A DNA stretch of 58,666 bases from Candidatus Angelobacter sp. Gp1-AA117 (lineage in GTDB: Bacteria > Acidobacteriota > Terriglobia > Terriglobales > Acidobacteriaceae), in contig QHVI01000023.1 of assembly GCA_003223515.1 (NCBI GenBank), positions 1 through 58,666 on the forward strand, in the 5' to 3' direction. The notes beneath the pieces were generated by a model that was not told the origin of the DNA, searched no databases, and saw only the letters and a program-made list of their open reading frames with translations. This document shows, in pieces, positions 26,001-35,460 of the stretch (positions are counted from its first letter, which is position 1; each line of letters begins with the position of its first letter). The translations under genes and the position numbers were made by a program.

Positions 26001-29000
26001 CATAGCTCGCGAAGACACGCCCGGGGAGAAGCAACTTGTGGGTTATGTGGTGCCGGTAAAGGGGCATGCTGCCGATCCCGTCGGTTTGCGCCTGCATTTG
26101 GCGCGCACGTTGCCCGATCATATGCTTCCTTCAACATTGATGGTCCTTCAGGCGCTGCCTGTGACCTCCAATGGGAAGCTCGACCGCAAGGCGCTTCCGG
26201 CTCCTGACTTCAATTCAGCAACCACAATCTGGCGAGGGCCACGTACGCCTCAGGAGCAAATCCTTTGTTCATTGTTCGGTGAAGTTTGTCGACGCGGCCC
26301 TTTTGGAATACACGATAATTTCTTTGCTCTCGGCGGTCATTCTCTGTTGGCTGCCAGGCTTATTAGCCGGATCCGAGCTACGCTGGGAGTGGAGTTCTCC
26401 ATTGTCAACCTATTTGAACACCCCACGGTCGCGGGTTTAGCACAGTTGCTGGATAAGGCCCAGCAAGCGCGGCCCGCCTTGCACCCGATGGCGCGGCCGG
26501 ACGAAATACCTCTATCTTTTGCGCAACATCGTTTGTGGTTTTTGTACCGTCTGGAAGGACCAAGCGCCACTTATAACATTCCTATTGGGTTGCGCCTGAG
26601 CGGCAGGCTGGATCGATCTGCCCTGGAAACAGCTCTGAGTGATCTAGTAGAGCGGCACGAAACCCTTCGCACAGTGTTTCCTGAATCCTCCGGTTCCCCC
26701 CGGCAGCATATTCTCCCCGCTAATCAGACTGGACCGTTTTTGCGGTTGGAAGTTATTGCCGAAGGTGCGCTTGCTGAAAAGCTCGCGGCGGCCGCCGGTC
26801 TAGGATTTGAATTGACGACCGAAATCCCGTTGCGGGCCCATTTATTTGTACTCAACGAGAACCAGCATGTGTTGCTGCTCATCATCCATCATATTGCGGG
26901 TGACGGCTGGTCCATGGCGCCACTATTGGCAGATCTGGAGCGCGCTTATGCGGCGCGCTGCCTCGGAGGGCCGCCGGACTGGCTTGCTCTGCCTGTGCAG
27001 TATGCTGACTACACTCTGTGGCAGCAGCAAATTCTTGGCAATGAGAACGATCCAGACAGTCTTTCCTGCCGGCAAATGGCTTTCTGGACCAATGCTCTAA
27101 GGGACTTGCCGGAGCGGCTTGATCTGCCCACGGATCATTTGCGTCTTCTTGAACCCACCTATTGCGGCCAGACTGTGCCGCTGCATATCGATGCGGCACT
27201 GCATTGTAGCCTGGTATCTCTGGCCCGCAAGAGTGAAGCTACTTTGTTCATGGTGATGCAGGCAGCCATAGCTGCACTGTTGAGCCGGATGGGTGTGGGG
27301 AATGATGTGCCAATCGGAAGTCCGATTGCCGGTCGCACGGATGGTTCGTTGGACGACCTTGTCGGCTTCTTTGTCAACACCATCGTGCTGCGCACCGATA
27401 CATCCGGGAATCCCGGTTTCCTGGAACTGCTAGCTCGTGTGCGGACAACGAACTTGAATGCTTATGCCCACCAGGATTTGCCCTTCGAGTGTTTGGTCGA
27501 GGGCTTGAACCCGACTCGGTCTCTGGCACACCAGCCTCTGTTTCAGGTCATGCTGGTATTTCAGAATATGCCGGAGGCCCACCTTGAACTTTCCGGTCTA
27601 ACCACCGCGATTGAGCCAGTCAACGTCAGCCTCGCCAAGTTTGATCTATCGTTCAGTTTGCGCGAGCGGCTTGCTAAGAATGGCACACCGGAAGGTGTCG
27701 AAGGCGTGATCGAATACAGCACGGACCTGTTTGAGAGCAGCACGGTGCGTATGCTGGCCACGAGACTGGTCCGGTTATTGCATGCAGTCGCAGCGGATCC
27801 CTCCCAATCCATCCGGCATCTGGATTTTCTGGCCGAAGAAGAACGGCAGCGCATCCTGGTGGAGTGGAATGACACTGCACATTCTGACTCGGACATTTCG
27901 GTCTCGGCGCTGTTTGAATCCCAAGCGGCAAAAAGCCCGAATGCGGCGGCAGTGATCTATGAAGGCCGGCAGCTGACTTATGCTGAGTTGAACGGCCGCG
28001 CAAATCAGCTGGCGCACCATTTGCGTGAGTTGGGCGTTGGCCCCGAAACGCGGGTGGCCCTGTTTATGGAGCGCTCTGTGGCGATGGTGGTAGGGCTGCT
28101 TGGGGTGTTGAAAGCTGGAGGAGCGTATGTGCCGCTGGACCCGAAATATCCGGCAGAACGGCTCGCTTATATATTGGAGGACTCACAGGCGCCGGTGCTC
28201 TTAGCAGAAAGCCACTTGCGGAGACGGCTGCCGGATTCGAAGGCCCGCATCGTGATACTGGATGACGATAAAGTCAGGCTTGACAGGTACGGACGGGAGA
28301 ATTTGCCGGCCGGAGCGAATGCCGGGAACGCGGCTTACCTGATTTATACGTCCGGTTCAACTGGGCAACCGAAGGGCATCGTTATTGAACACCACAACAT
28401 AACCCGGCTGGTTTGCAATACTGATTTCATCCAGATTTTGAGTAACGATCGAGTTGCTCACGTTTCCAACATTTCCTTCGATGCCGCGACTTTTGAAGTA
28501 TGGGGACCGCTTCTCAACGGAGGATCGATTGTCCTCATTCCCTTTGATCTGGCGATTGAGCCGCAACGCTTCGCGGCAGAGTTGGTTGCGCAGCAGATCA
28601 CTGTGCTCTTTATGACTACAGCACTGTTTAACCAAATGGTTGACCAAGAGCCGCAGGCTCTGGGATTTGTCCGCAATGTTCTATTCGGCGGCGAAGCTGT
28701 AGACCGAGAGCGCGTCGAGAGGCTCATGTCAGCACATCCGCCGGAGCGGTTGTTGCATGTGTACGGACCCACTGAAACAACCACCTTTGCCACTTGGTAC
28801 ATGGTTGATGCATTGGCAAAGTCGCACACCGTACCCATCGGAAAGCCCATCACAACCACCCGAGCCTATGTCCTGGATGAAGGTTTGGAGCTTGTGCCGG
28901 AAGGTGTATCGGGAGAGCTCTATATCGCGGGGACTGGATTGGCTCGGGGATACCTGAAGCGACCAGATCTGACGGTCGGCCGTTTTTTGGCTGATCCGTT

Positions 29001-32000
29001 CGGAATTCCCGGGACCCGGATGTACCGGACCGGAGACTTGGTGCGATGGAGCGCTGGCGGAAATTTGGAGTTTCTAGGACGTACTGACTACCAGGTTAAA
29101 ATTCGCGGCTTCCGGGTTGAGCTGGGCGAAATTGAAGCAGCATTGCTTCGTCGCACGGAAGTAGCGCAGGCCACTGTAATGGTCCGCGAAGACCAGCCCG
29201 GGGAGAAGCGGCTTGTGGGCTACGTGGTGCCGGCCGATGGCCACTCTGCTGATACCGGCAGTCTGAGTCAACATCTGGCTCTTACCTTGCCCGAGCACAT
29301 GATTCCGGCCGCGTTGGTACTCTTGGACAAACTGCCGTTAACTCCCAATGGCAAGCTTGACCGCAAGGCCCTTCCGGCCCCGGACTTCAACACCAAGGCC
29401 AAAATCGGGCGCGGGCCGCGCACGCCACAGGAAGAAATCTTGTGTTCACTGTTTGCCGAAATTGTGGGGGTTGCCCGTGTGGGAATCCACGATAACTTTT
29501 TTGAACTGGGCGGTCACTCACTCCTGGCTACGCGACTAATCAGTCGTATCCGCGCAACGCTCGGAGTGGAACTTTCCATTCGTAGCTTGTTTGAAACCCC
29601 GACGGTAGCCGGACTGGCAGAAGGCTTGGACCAGGCACAGATGGGGCGGCCGGCCTTACAACCGACCACTCGTCCGGAAGAAATACCTCTGTCATTTTCG
29701 CAACATCGCTTGTGGTTTCTCCACCGTCTGGAAGGACCAAGTTCAACCTACAACATTCCCGTGGCCGTGCGGCTGAGTGGCATGCTGGATCGAGCTGCCA
29801 TGGAAGCGGCCCTGGGGGATTTGGTGGAGCGGCATGAAGCCTTGCGCACGGTATTTCCTGAAGTCGCCGGTGTGCCCAGGCAGAAAGTGATAGATGCTGT
29901 TTGCACTCGCCCGCTCCTAAGACTCGAGGTCATAACCGACGACGTGCTGGCGGAGAGACTTGCGTCCGCCATTGGGACGGGGTTTGAGTTGACCAGGGAA
30001 ATTCCCCTGCGTGCTCATCTATTCGTCAGGGGAGAGAACCTGCATGTTCTGCTGCTGGTCATCCATCACATTGCAGGGGATGGATGGTCCATCGCGCCGT
30101 TGTTAGGCGATCTAGCCCGCGCATATTCCGCGCGCTGTAAGTGGGAGCAGCCGGACTGGCCAAAGCTGCCGGTCCAGTATGCCGATTACACGTTGTGGCA
30201 GCAACGGATACTGGGCAATGAGAACGATCCCGAGAGTCTCATGGCCCGCCATCTCGACTTTTGGATGAAAACCTTGGAGCATCTGCCCGAGCAGTTGGCC
30301 CTCCCTGTCGACCGGCCCCGTCCCGCCAAGGTCAGCTATCACGGCGAAACTGTGCCGTTGCGCTTTGATATGCTGCTTCACCAGCGCTTGGCGATACTGG
30401 CACGAGAATCGCAGGCAAGCCTATTAATGGTGTTGCATGCCGGTGTAGCTGCTTTGTTGAGCCGGATGGGCGCCGGCAGCGATATTCTTATCGGAAGCCC
30501 GATCGCTGGACGTACTGATAGCGCGGTGGAAGACCTTGTCGGGTTCTTTGTTAACACCCTCGTCCTGCGTACCGATACGTCAGGGAATCCCAGCTTCCAC
30601 GAACTGCTGGCCCGGGTGCGGGCAACAGACCTCAATGCTTATGTCCACCAGGAACTGCCCTTCGAGCGATTGGTTGAGGGTTTGAACCCGGTGCGGTCAC
30701 TGGCCCATCACCCGGTATTCCAAGTCATGTTGCTCTTCCAAAATGTGCTTGAGATCAATCTGGAACTGGCCGGTCTCTCCGCTACCGTGGAGCCGATTGA
30801 CAGCACCGTAGCGAAATTTGACCTCACCTTCAGCATGGGTGAGCGGCGGGCGAGAGATGGCACACCGGAAGGTATCGAAGGCCTGATCGAATACAACACT
30901 GACCTGTTCGATCGCGTGACCATCGAGGGATTAGCAGCCCGTCTGAAACGCTTGCTGGAAGAGGCCGTGGCCGATCCTTTGTTGTCTATCGAACGGCTGG
31001 ATTTGCTTGGTGCGGATGAAAGACGGCAGGTCCTGCTGGAGTGGAATGACACAGCTCGCGCAGTTCCCGATCCGCTGCTTCCGGTTTTGCTGGAGATGCA
31101 GGCGGCGTGCTGTCCGGAAGCGGCAGCTATTATTTTTGAGGACACCACGCTGCATTATCGCGAGTTAAACGAGAGGGCCAATCGCCTGGCCCATAAACTA
31201 ATCGCGGATGGAATTGGCCCCGAGGATTTAGTCGCGGTCGCGCTGCCGCGTTCGCTGGAGATGGTTGTAGGATTATTGGGTATTCTCAAAAGTGGTGCGG
31301 CCTATGTTCCCCTCGATCCAGACTACCCCATGGACCGCCTGGCATTCATGCTTGACGATGCCAAGCCCGTGTGTGTTCTGACAACCAAAGCACTCTTATC
31401 CCATTTGCCTGATACTGCAGACCTTCTCGTACTCGACGATCCGGGTACGATACGAATGCTCACCCAATGCCCCGGCACTAACCCCGAAGACCGGGAGCGA
31501 ATGCGGCCTCTTACTCGCCAGCATCCAGCCTATGTCATTTATACCTCCGGTTCTACTGGAAAGCCCAAAGGGATCGTAGTCACGCATAGCGCATTGAAGA
31601 ATTTTCTCTGCGCCATGCGGGAACAGATTCTGCTGGCCAGCCAAGATCACTTCTTGGCCGTTACTACAATCAGCTTCGATATTGCGGCCTTGGAAATCTT
31701 TCTGCCGCTTCTGAGTGGAAGTTGCCTGAGGATTGCTTCGCGCGAGACAATCCTGGACGTATCCGCTCTGGCTGACATGGCCCAGAAGACCGGCGTGACT
31801 GTGATGCAAGCTACTCCAACCCTGTGGCAGGCACTGGTCGCGAACGATGCGGAAAAACTCGCGGGCCTGAAAATGCTTGTGGGAGGGGAAGGCCTTCCCC
31901 TCAAACTCTCTCTCTCACTACAGCGTGCCGGACGAGAACTGACAAACCTCTACGGCCCCACGGAGACAACCGTTTGGTCCACCACAGCCTTGCTTCATCC

Positions 32001-33669
32001 CGAAGACCTCGGAACACCGATTGGACGGCCAATCTGGAATACCTGCGTGTATGTATTGGACAAGAATTTGCAACCCGCACCTGTGGGAGTACCAGGAGAA
32101 CTGTACATAGGGGGTGAGGGTCTGGCCAGAGGATACCTGAAGCGGCCTGGGCTCACCGCGGAACGATTCGTCGCTGCTGTTTTTGGCCCGCCGGGAAATC
32201 GGATGTATCGGACGGGCGACTTGGCGCGCTGGCGGAGAGAAGGAAGTCTCGAGTTCCTCGGGCGCACTGATCATCAGGTAAAAATTCGCGGGTTCCGAAT
32301 AGAGACGGGGGAAATTGAGACTGCACTGTGCAGCCATCCAGATGTGAGTCAAGCGAAGGTGATAGCTCGCGAGGACCGGCCAGGTGAAAAGAGCCTTGTC
32401 GGATACTTGGTGCCATCTACGGGACACAAAATTGATGTAGGGACTCTGCGCGGTCATTTAGCGCAAGGGCTGCCGGATTATATGGTGCCGGCCGCGTTTG
32501 TGGTGCTGGACTCGTTACCTCGACTGCCGAATGGAAAACTGGACCGCAAGGCCCTCCTGCCCCCGGAATTCGCCATTGCGACCCAAGGTTGGGTAGGACC
32601 GCGCACCGCTCAGGAAGAAATTCTTTGTTCGCTGTTTGCCGAAATACTCGGCATCACGCGGGTTGGTGTGCATGACAATTTTTTCGAGTTAGGCGGACAC
32701 TCCCTTCTGGCGACCCGGCTTATCAGCCGCATTCGCGCAACGCTAGGAGTAGAATTATCCATCCGCAGCTTGTTCGAAGCTCCAACGGTCGCTGATCTGA
32801 CCGGACGCCTCAGTGGGGACACCACTGAAAGCCAGCTCGAAGTTATACTGCCGCTCAGGCCGCAGGGAAGTCTTCCTCCTTTGTTTTGCATACACCCTGG
32901 CAGTGGCTTGAGTTGGTGCTATGCCGGGCTCATGCGGCATATTCACGACTGTCCGATCTATGGTTTGCAGGCGCGCGGCATTACTCAGGAGGACATGCGC
33001 CCTCAGACTCTTGAAGAAATGGGCATGGACTACTTAACCCAGATTCGAAAAATCCAGCCTTCCGGGCCTTATTATCTGCTCGGTTGGTCCCTGGGCGGAC
33101 TCGTTGCCTACTCAATTGCCACCTGCCTACAGGAGCAAGGCGAGCAGGTTGCTCTGCTGGCTCTGCTTGATGCATATCCGGCCGACCAAGCTGCGGTTTC
33201 GGAGAGCCCCAATGAGCAGCAGATCCTCGGCGCCGCTTTTCAAGCGCTGGGGTATGACGTTAGCGAAGGTCTGCTTGAAATTTCACAACTCCGGGAACTG
33301 TTGCGTCGCGATGGCCACTCTCTAGCTACCCTTGAAGATCGCCATTTCGCCGCCATGATCGAAGTCAACAAGGACAACGCGCGCCTGCGGCGCAACTTCA
33401 TTCCACAATCCTTCAATGGTGACGTATTGCTCTTTACCGCTGCTCTCAACTTAGGCGGACCAGATTCAAGTCCTGAAGTCTGGAGGCGCTATATTCATGG
33501 GCGCACCAGGACCTACTCGATCGGTTGCCGGCATGAGCAAATGATGCAGAGTGGTCCGCTGGCCGAGATAGGCCATCTACTCGCCGAAGAACTCACAAAC
33601 ATTGCGTCATCAAAACTTTTGGACGGTCTTCCTACTGATGTGTCGGCGCAAGTTCTTTGCTCCGAGTAG
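20005..33669 (+). CDS. NRPS, four C-A-T modules plus thioesterase (modules 3-6)
   Basis: This is a 4554-aa synthetase. The four C domains have HHIAADG near 174 and HHIAGDG near 1235, 2294 and 3354. The A domains have YTSGSTG near 659, 1729, 2782 and 3846, and the T domains have GGHSLL near 1049, 2109, 3169 and 4230. A type I thioesterase has GWSLGG with S4362, then LLDAYP and a late histidine (CRHEQ). By-eye pocket codes are D-V-W-H-I-S-L-V-D-K (Ser), D-A-W-T-I-A-A-V-C-K (Phe), D-A-F-F-L-G-V-T-F-K (Ile/Val) and D-I-L-Q-L-G-L-V-W-K (Gly). No epimerase domain is seen. The thioesterase releases the chain by hydrolysis or cyclisation. The gene starts 57 bp after NRPS 1, probably in the same transcript. 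ATG 20038 is an alternative start. Confidence 0.96.
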   Translation: MRISLSERKSSMSPAKRLILEKRLRGEHFTNSMAFPTIPSPRPEILPLSFAQGRLWFLYRLDGPSPTYNVPLALRFDGELDRIALQEALGDVVERHEILRTVYLEALGIPRQEILQAAAVSPRLNLETTTTSALAERLAAVSAERGFDLETELPLRAYLFAISQTLQVLLLVVHHIAADGASMMLLADDLATAYAARLHKRPAAWPKLTMQYADYSLWQQKMMRSKENSESRDARQLAFWVEALKDLPEQLDLPVDRPRPAKASYQGGSVILHLSAALHRYLSTLARDCQASVFMVLQAGVAALLYRLGAGADIPIGSPISGRTDSTLEKLVGFFVNTVVLRTCVSGNPTFRDLVCRVRKTDLDALAHQELPFDRLVEVLKPTRSLARNPLFQVLLAWQNAIEINLDFPGLAAAIEPIGSSIAKFDLSFNFNELRALDGEPQGIGCMIEYSTDLFDRNTVELVAARLESLLEAVAVDAEQPIEQIDLLEENERLQVSVEWNATARYVPQTTLQTLFESQVKVTPGATALIFEDKTLTYQELNERANRLAHRLIAEGISTESIVGIALPRSLEMVIGLLGILKSGAAYLPLDPEYPAERLRWMLEDSGVGLVLTLSRLRGSLPATQARMLILDEEWGEIDGQSGDNPGLSVPLNHLAYVIYTSGSTGRPKGAMNTHQGISNRVLWMQAQYQLQACDRVLQKTSFSFDVSVWEFFWPLVTGACLVVAKPGGHREPEYLAQLVIDRQITTIHFVPSALAAFLQTEKASYCDSLRRVICSGEALSPELAKGFFVRLGCELHNLYGPTEASVDVLYWQCISSRIGPTVPIGRPIWNTQVYVLDPSLQVSPIGVAGELYLAGVGLARGYLKRPDMTAERFVADPFGVRGERIYRTGDLARWRADGELEFLGRADQQVKIRGFRIELGEIEASLLSHPDVRQAAVVTRGNQSSEKQIVSYVVLSEASTADPATLRHYLAQTLPDYMVPAALVVLKTFPLNPNGKLDLKALPAVDFAVGTTASRGPRTPQQEILCSLFAEILGIPSIGIHDNFFELGGHSLLGTRLVSRIRATFGTELSIRDLFEMPTVAGLVEVLARAQPARPALRRMAHPEEIPLSFAQRRLWFFNRMEGPSPTYNIPTALRLSGSLDRVALELALADLVERHESLRTVFPENSGVPRQHILPSAGILLPLDVEFSTEDALSGKLAASVVECDFDLMTEIPLRARLFMLSDSEHVLLLVMHHIAGDGWSMGPLMRDLAQAYSARCMQQPPTWEKLPIQYADYTLWQQQLFGSEDDSSSLGVLQMKYWTKNLENLPERLELPTDRPRPAKANYNGKTVPLHFDEDLHRRLVALAREGQATLFMVLQAGIAALLCRMGAGHDIPIGSPIAGRSDEALEDLVGFFVNTLVLRTDTSGNPSFRQLLSRVRTEDLNAYSHQDLPFERLVEALNPSRSLAHHPLFQIMMVFQHSPASLGLPKMAGLVTKLESIDSSAAKFDLLFGLEEQFARDGTPEGIEGAIEYSTDLFDPGTVETLGARLVRLLEAVVADPEQSINSLDLLGEDERHQVLVEWNDTTRAVPDLPLPALLEAQVERTPNATAVIFENASLTYYELNQRANVVAHALIARGIGPEDIVAVVLPRSLEIIVGILGILKSGAAYLPLDPDYPLARLAFLLDDAQPESVLTSSAVSSRLPNGAPLLVLDDAGTLLTQDRSATTNPTDADRTQRLTPQHPAYLIYTSGSTGTPKGVVVTHGGISSLSAVQIQAFGLTSQARVLQFSSISFDAMFWELCMSVLSGAALVIAPAERILPGASLTALVKAYGVTHITLPPAALAAMPEGGLPGCSTIIVAGEACSEELAARWSTGRQMINAYGPTETTVCATMSSPLAHSQAPGIGRPIWNTSMYVLDELLQPVPVGVPGELYIAGAGLARGYLKRSSLTAQRFVASPYCPSGLRMYRTGDLGQWNPGGDLKFLGRADQQVKIRGFRVELGEIETALLHHADVAQATVIAREDTPGEKQLVGYVVPVKGHAADPVGLRLHLARTLPDHMLPSTLMVLQALPVTSNGKLDRKALPAPDFNSATTIWRGPRTPQEQILCSLFGEVCRRGPFGIHDNFFALGGHSLLAARLISRIRATLGVEFSIVNLFEHPTVAGLAQLLDKAQQARPALHPMARPDEIPLSFAQHRLWFLYRLEGPSATYNIPIGLRLSGRLDRSALETALSDLVERHETLRTVFPESSGSPRQHILPANQTGPFLRLEVIAEGALAEKLAAAAGLGFELTTEIPLRAHLFVLNENQHVLLLIIHHIAGDGWSMAPLLADLERAYAARCLGGPPDWLALPVQYADYTLWQQQILGNENDPDSLSCRQMAFWTNALRDLPERLDLPTDHLRLLEPTYCGQTVPLHIDAALHCSLVSLARKSEATLFMVMQAAIAALLSRMGVGNDVPIGSPIAGRTDGSLDDLVGFFVNTIVLRTDTSGNPGFLELLARVRTTNLNAYAHQDLPFECLVEGLNPTRSLAHQPLFQVMLVFQNMPEAHLELSGLTTAIEPVNVSLAKFDLSFSLRERLAKNGTPEGVEGVIEYSTDLFESSTVRMLATRLVRLLHAVAADPSQSIRHLDFLAEEERQRILVEWNDTAHSDSDISVSALFESQAAKSPNAAAVIYEGRQLTYAELNGRANQLAHHLRELGVGPETRVALFMERSVAMVVGLLGVLKAGGAYVPLDPKYPAERLAYILEDSQAPVLLAESHLRRRLPDSKARIVILDDDKVRLDRYGRENLPAGANAGNAAYLIYTSGSTGQPKGIVIEHHNITRLVCNTDFIQILSNDRVAHVSNISFDAATFEVWGPLLNGGSIVLIPFDLAIEPQRFAAELVAQQITVLFMTTALFNQMVDQEPQALGFVRNVLFGGEAVDRERVERLMSAHPPERLLHVYGPTETTTFATWYMVDALAKSHTVPIGKPITTTRAYVLDEGLELVPEGVSGELYIAGTGLARGYLKRPDLTVGRFLADPFGIPGTRMYRTGDLVRWSAGGNLEFLGRTDYQVKIRGFRVELGEIEAALLRRTEVAQATVMVREDQPGEKRLVGYVVPADGHSADTGSLSQHLALTLPEHMIPAALVLLDKLPLTPNGKLDRKALPAPDFNTKAKIGRGPRTPQEEILCSLFAEIVGVARVGIHDNFFELGGHSLLATRLISRIRATLGVELSIRSLFETPTVAGLAEGLDQAQMGRPALQPTTRPEEIPLSFSQHRLWFLHRLEGPSSTYNIPVAVRLSGMLDRAAMEAALGDLVERHEALRTVFPEVAGVPRQKVIDAVCTRPLLRLEVITDDVLAERLASAIGTGFELTREIPLRAHLFVRGENLHVLLLVIHHIAGDGWSIAPLLGDLARAYSARCKWEQPDWPKLPVQYADYTLWQQRILGNENDPESLMARHLDFWMKTLEHLPEQLALPVDRPRPAKVSYHGETVPLRFDMLLHQRLAILARESQASLLMVLHAGVAALLSRMGAGSDILIGSPIAGRTDSAVEDLVGFFVNTLVLRTDTSGNPSFHELLARVRATDLNAYVHQELPFERLVEGLNPVRSLAHHPVFQVMLLFQNVLEINLELAGLSATVEPIDSTVAKFDLTFSMGERRARDGTPEGIEGLIEYNTDLFDRVTIEGLAARLKRLLEEAVADPLLSIERLDLLGADERRQVLLEWNDTARAVPDPLLPVLLEMQAACCPEAAAIIFEDTTLHYRELNERANRLAHKLIADGIGPEDLVAVALPRSLEMVVGLLGILKSGAAYVPLDPDYPMDRLAFMLDDAKPVCVLTTKALLSHLPDTADLLVLDDPGTIRMLTQCPGTNPEDRERMRPLTRQHPAYVIYTSGSTGKPKGIVVTHSALKNFLCAMREQILLASQDHFLAVTTISFDIAALEIFLPLLSGSCLRIASRETILDVSALADMAQKTGVTVMQATPTLWQALVANDAEKLAGLKMLVGGEGLPLKLSLSLQRAGRELTNLYGPTETTVWSTTALLHPEDLGTPIGRPIWNTCVYVLDKNLQPAPVGVPGELYIGGEGLARGYLKRPGLTAERFVAAVFGPPGNRMYRTGDLARWRREGSLEFLGRTDHQVKIRGFRIETGEIETALCSHPDVSQAKVIAREDRPGEKSLVGYLVPSTGHKIDVGTLRGHLAQGLPDYMVPAAFVVLDSLPRLPNGKLDRKALLPPEFAIATQGWVGPRTAQEEILCSLFAEILGITRVGVHDNFFELGGHSLLATRLISRIRATLGVELSIRSLFEAPTVADLTGRLSGDTTESQLEVILPLRPQGSLPPLFCIHPGSGLSWCYAGLMRHIHDCPIYGLQARGITQEDMRPQTLEEMGMDYLTQIRKIQPSGPYYLLGWSLGGLVAYSIATCLQEQGEQVALLALLDAYPADQAAVSESPNEQQILGAAFQALGYDVSEGLLEISQLRELLRRDGHSLATLEDRHFAAMIEVNKDNARLRRNFIPQSFNGDVLLFTAALNLGGPDSSPEVWRRYIHGRTRTYSIGCRHEQMMQSGPLAEIGHLLAEELTNIASSKLLDGLPTDVSAQVLCSE

Positions 33670-33778
33670 ATAAATTTATTTTGGAACGATTGAATCGCGA
33701 CCGGATGAAGAACCAAGTCGAACAACTAAGGCCAGCTCTACAGATGGTTCTTATGAAAAGCTCAAGATAGAGATTACT

Positions 33779-34295
33779 ATGCATATTGCACCTTTCAACC
33801 CCAAACAGTTTCGCAGTGCTTGCAGCAGATTCCCCACCGGCATCACAATTACCACGGTGATTGGAGTGGATGGGAAGCCATATGGAATCACATTTAGCTC
33901 TTTTACAAGTGTTTCTCTCAATCCTCCTCTGGTACTTGTCTGCATTGACCAGATCACAAATAATAAAGCATTTCTTGATTGGCCAATACTTTGGCGTAAA
34001 TATCCTGAGCGAACACCAGCGGGAACTTTCTGTGTGCTTCTCGAGTGACTGGAAAGAGCGTTTTAACAATGTTAGTTGGTCTCCGGGAGTGACTGGGGTA
34101 CCGCTGCTTTCTGATGCTGCAGCGTCTCTTGAATGTCAGGTAAACAAGTTAGAGCCCGCAGGAGACCATTGCGTGGCTATCGGCCGAGTCGTAAATATAT
34201 TGACCACGCAGCGCTCCCCACTAGCATATTTCAATTGCTCTTACGGCAAGATCGCCCTCCAGACTCCCATGGTTGATCCGGTGCCAGTCATTTGA
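33779..34295 (+). pseudogene. flavin reductase, one frameshift
   Basis: Two frames read as one flavin reductase-like (HpaC/RutF type) protein of about 172 aa. The first has [17 protein letters not shown], then [11 protein letters not shown] and PPLVLVCID up to about 33978. The second continues with [16 protein letters not shown], then GDHCVAIGRVV and PLAYFNCSYG to the TGA at 34293-34295. One extra base (a T near 33978-33982) breaks the frame. These enzymes reduce free FAD or FMN with NAD(P)H. It would be the natural FADH2 supplier for the halogenase 20 kb upstream. It may be truly inactive, in which case a housekeeping reductase must supply FADH2, or the extra base may be a sequencing error. 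Confidence 0.75.
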
Positions 34296-34503
34296 ATGGC
34301 ATTAACAAGCGCACTCTGCCGATCTGTTCACGGTTCTATCAGTTCTGGCTGCTTTGTGCCGGATCCCATATAGGACTATAGTTAGAACTGGGTTGTGTCA
34401 GTTGATCTTTCAAATACTGCCGGGTGGTTGGCGCATTCGCGAAATATTTTGCTTGCCTCCGGTTCAGCGGTCTTACCGGGAAGACTTGCCCCTCGGTGAA
34501 TGG

Positions 34504-35460
34504 ATGTCGTACGTGGAAAAAGTAAATATGAACGTCGCAATTCAATGTCGGGATCTTAAGAAAACATATGATGGGAAACTCCATGCTGTAGCGGGGATTG
34601 ATTTGAAGATCCAAGCCGGCGAATGCTTTGGGCTTCTTGGGCCCAATGGGGCTGGCAAGACAACTACGATTGAAATTCTCGAAGGGCTGCTCGAACCTAG
34701 TTCAGGTGAAGTCGAGATATTCGGTTACAAGTGGAAGACACATGGCCGTCAATTGCGAGAGTGGATCGGTATCTCGCTACAGGAGACCGGACTTTCAGAA
34801 AAACTTACAGTCCGCGAGATTGTTGGTCTGTATGCAAGCTTTTACCGCAATCCTCGTGATTCAGACGAAGTCATCGAGGAGATGTCGTTGCATGAGAAAG
34901 CCGACTCATGGGTGGGCAAACTGTCTGGCGGCCAGAAGCAACGGCTGGTCATCGCAACGGCCCTGGTGGGTAATCCGCGAATCCTTTTTCTTGACGAGCC
35001 GACATCCGGTTTGGATCCCCAAAGCCGGCGCCAGTTATGGGAAATTATCCGGCGCTTCCAACTTCGGGGCGGTACCGTCTTGCTTACCACTCACTATATG
35101 GATGAGGCAGAGCGGCTCTGCGATCGGATCTCTATCGTAGATCATGGCCGGATTATTACTTCCGGTTCGCCCGCGCTTTTGATTGAGCGCCTCTGCGGAA
35201 CGCAACTGGTTGAATTCGTTGCAAACAACGCGCTGGGCGAGGTGGTGACCGATGGATGGGACCATTTGCCGGGCGTGGAAAGCGTGAAGCGGGAGAACGG
35301 CAACATCCTGCTCAGTGTCCACGAGCCGCATGTAACCATTCCCGCATTGCTTGCCGCCGCACAGCAGCGGGGTCTACGCCTTGAGCATCTCAGCACGCGT
35401 CAAGCGAGTCTGGAAGATGTTTTCGTGCACCTCACTGGTCGCCATCTTCGTGAGAATTAA
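34504..35460 (+). CDS. ABC exporter ATP-binding protein (DrrA-like)
   Basis: This 318-aa ATPase has Walker A (GPNGAGKTT), the signature LSGGQKQR, Walker B (ILFLDEPTSGLD) and the switch histidine in TTHYMDEA. A C-terminal extension of about 90 residues is typical of DrrA/antibiotic-efflux ATPases with a separate ABC-2 permease. The start is ATG 34504 or ATG 34528, the latter with a GGAAAAAG sequence upstream. Its stop codon directly abuts the ATG of the permease (TAAATG), so the two are translationally coupled. It lies after the NRPS genes and probably powers export of the peptide, giving self-protection. Confidence 0.92.
   Translation: MSYVEKVNMNVAIQCRDLKKTYDGKLHAVAGIDLKIQAGECFGLLGPNGAGKTTTIEILEGLLEPSSGEVEIFGYKWKTHGRQLREWIGISLQETGLSEKLTVREIVGLYASFYRNPRDSDEVIEEMSLHEKADSWVGKLSGGQKQRLVIATALVGNPRILFLDEPTSGLDPQSRRQLWEIIRRFQLRGGTVLLTTHYMDEAERLCDRISIVDHGRIITSGSPALLIERLCGTQLVEFVANNALGEVVTDGWDHLPGVESVKRENGNILLSVHEPHVTIPALLAAAQQRGLRLEHLSTRQASLEDVFVHLTGRHLREN

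Noticed and set aside
20005-33669. Internal repeats of 1 kb scale as a tandem-duplication artefact
   Set aside because: The similarity follows module borders and the pocket residues differ between modules, as expected for a natural NRPS.
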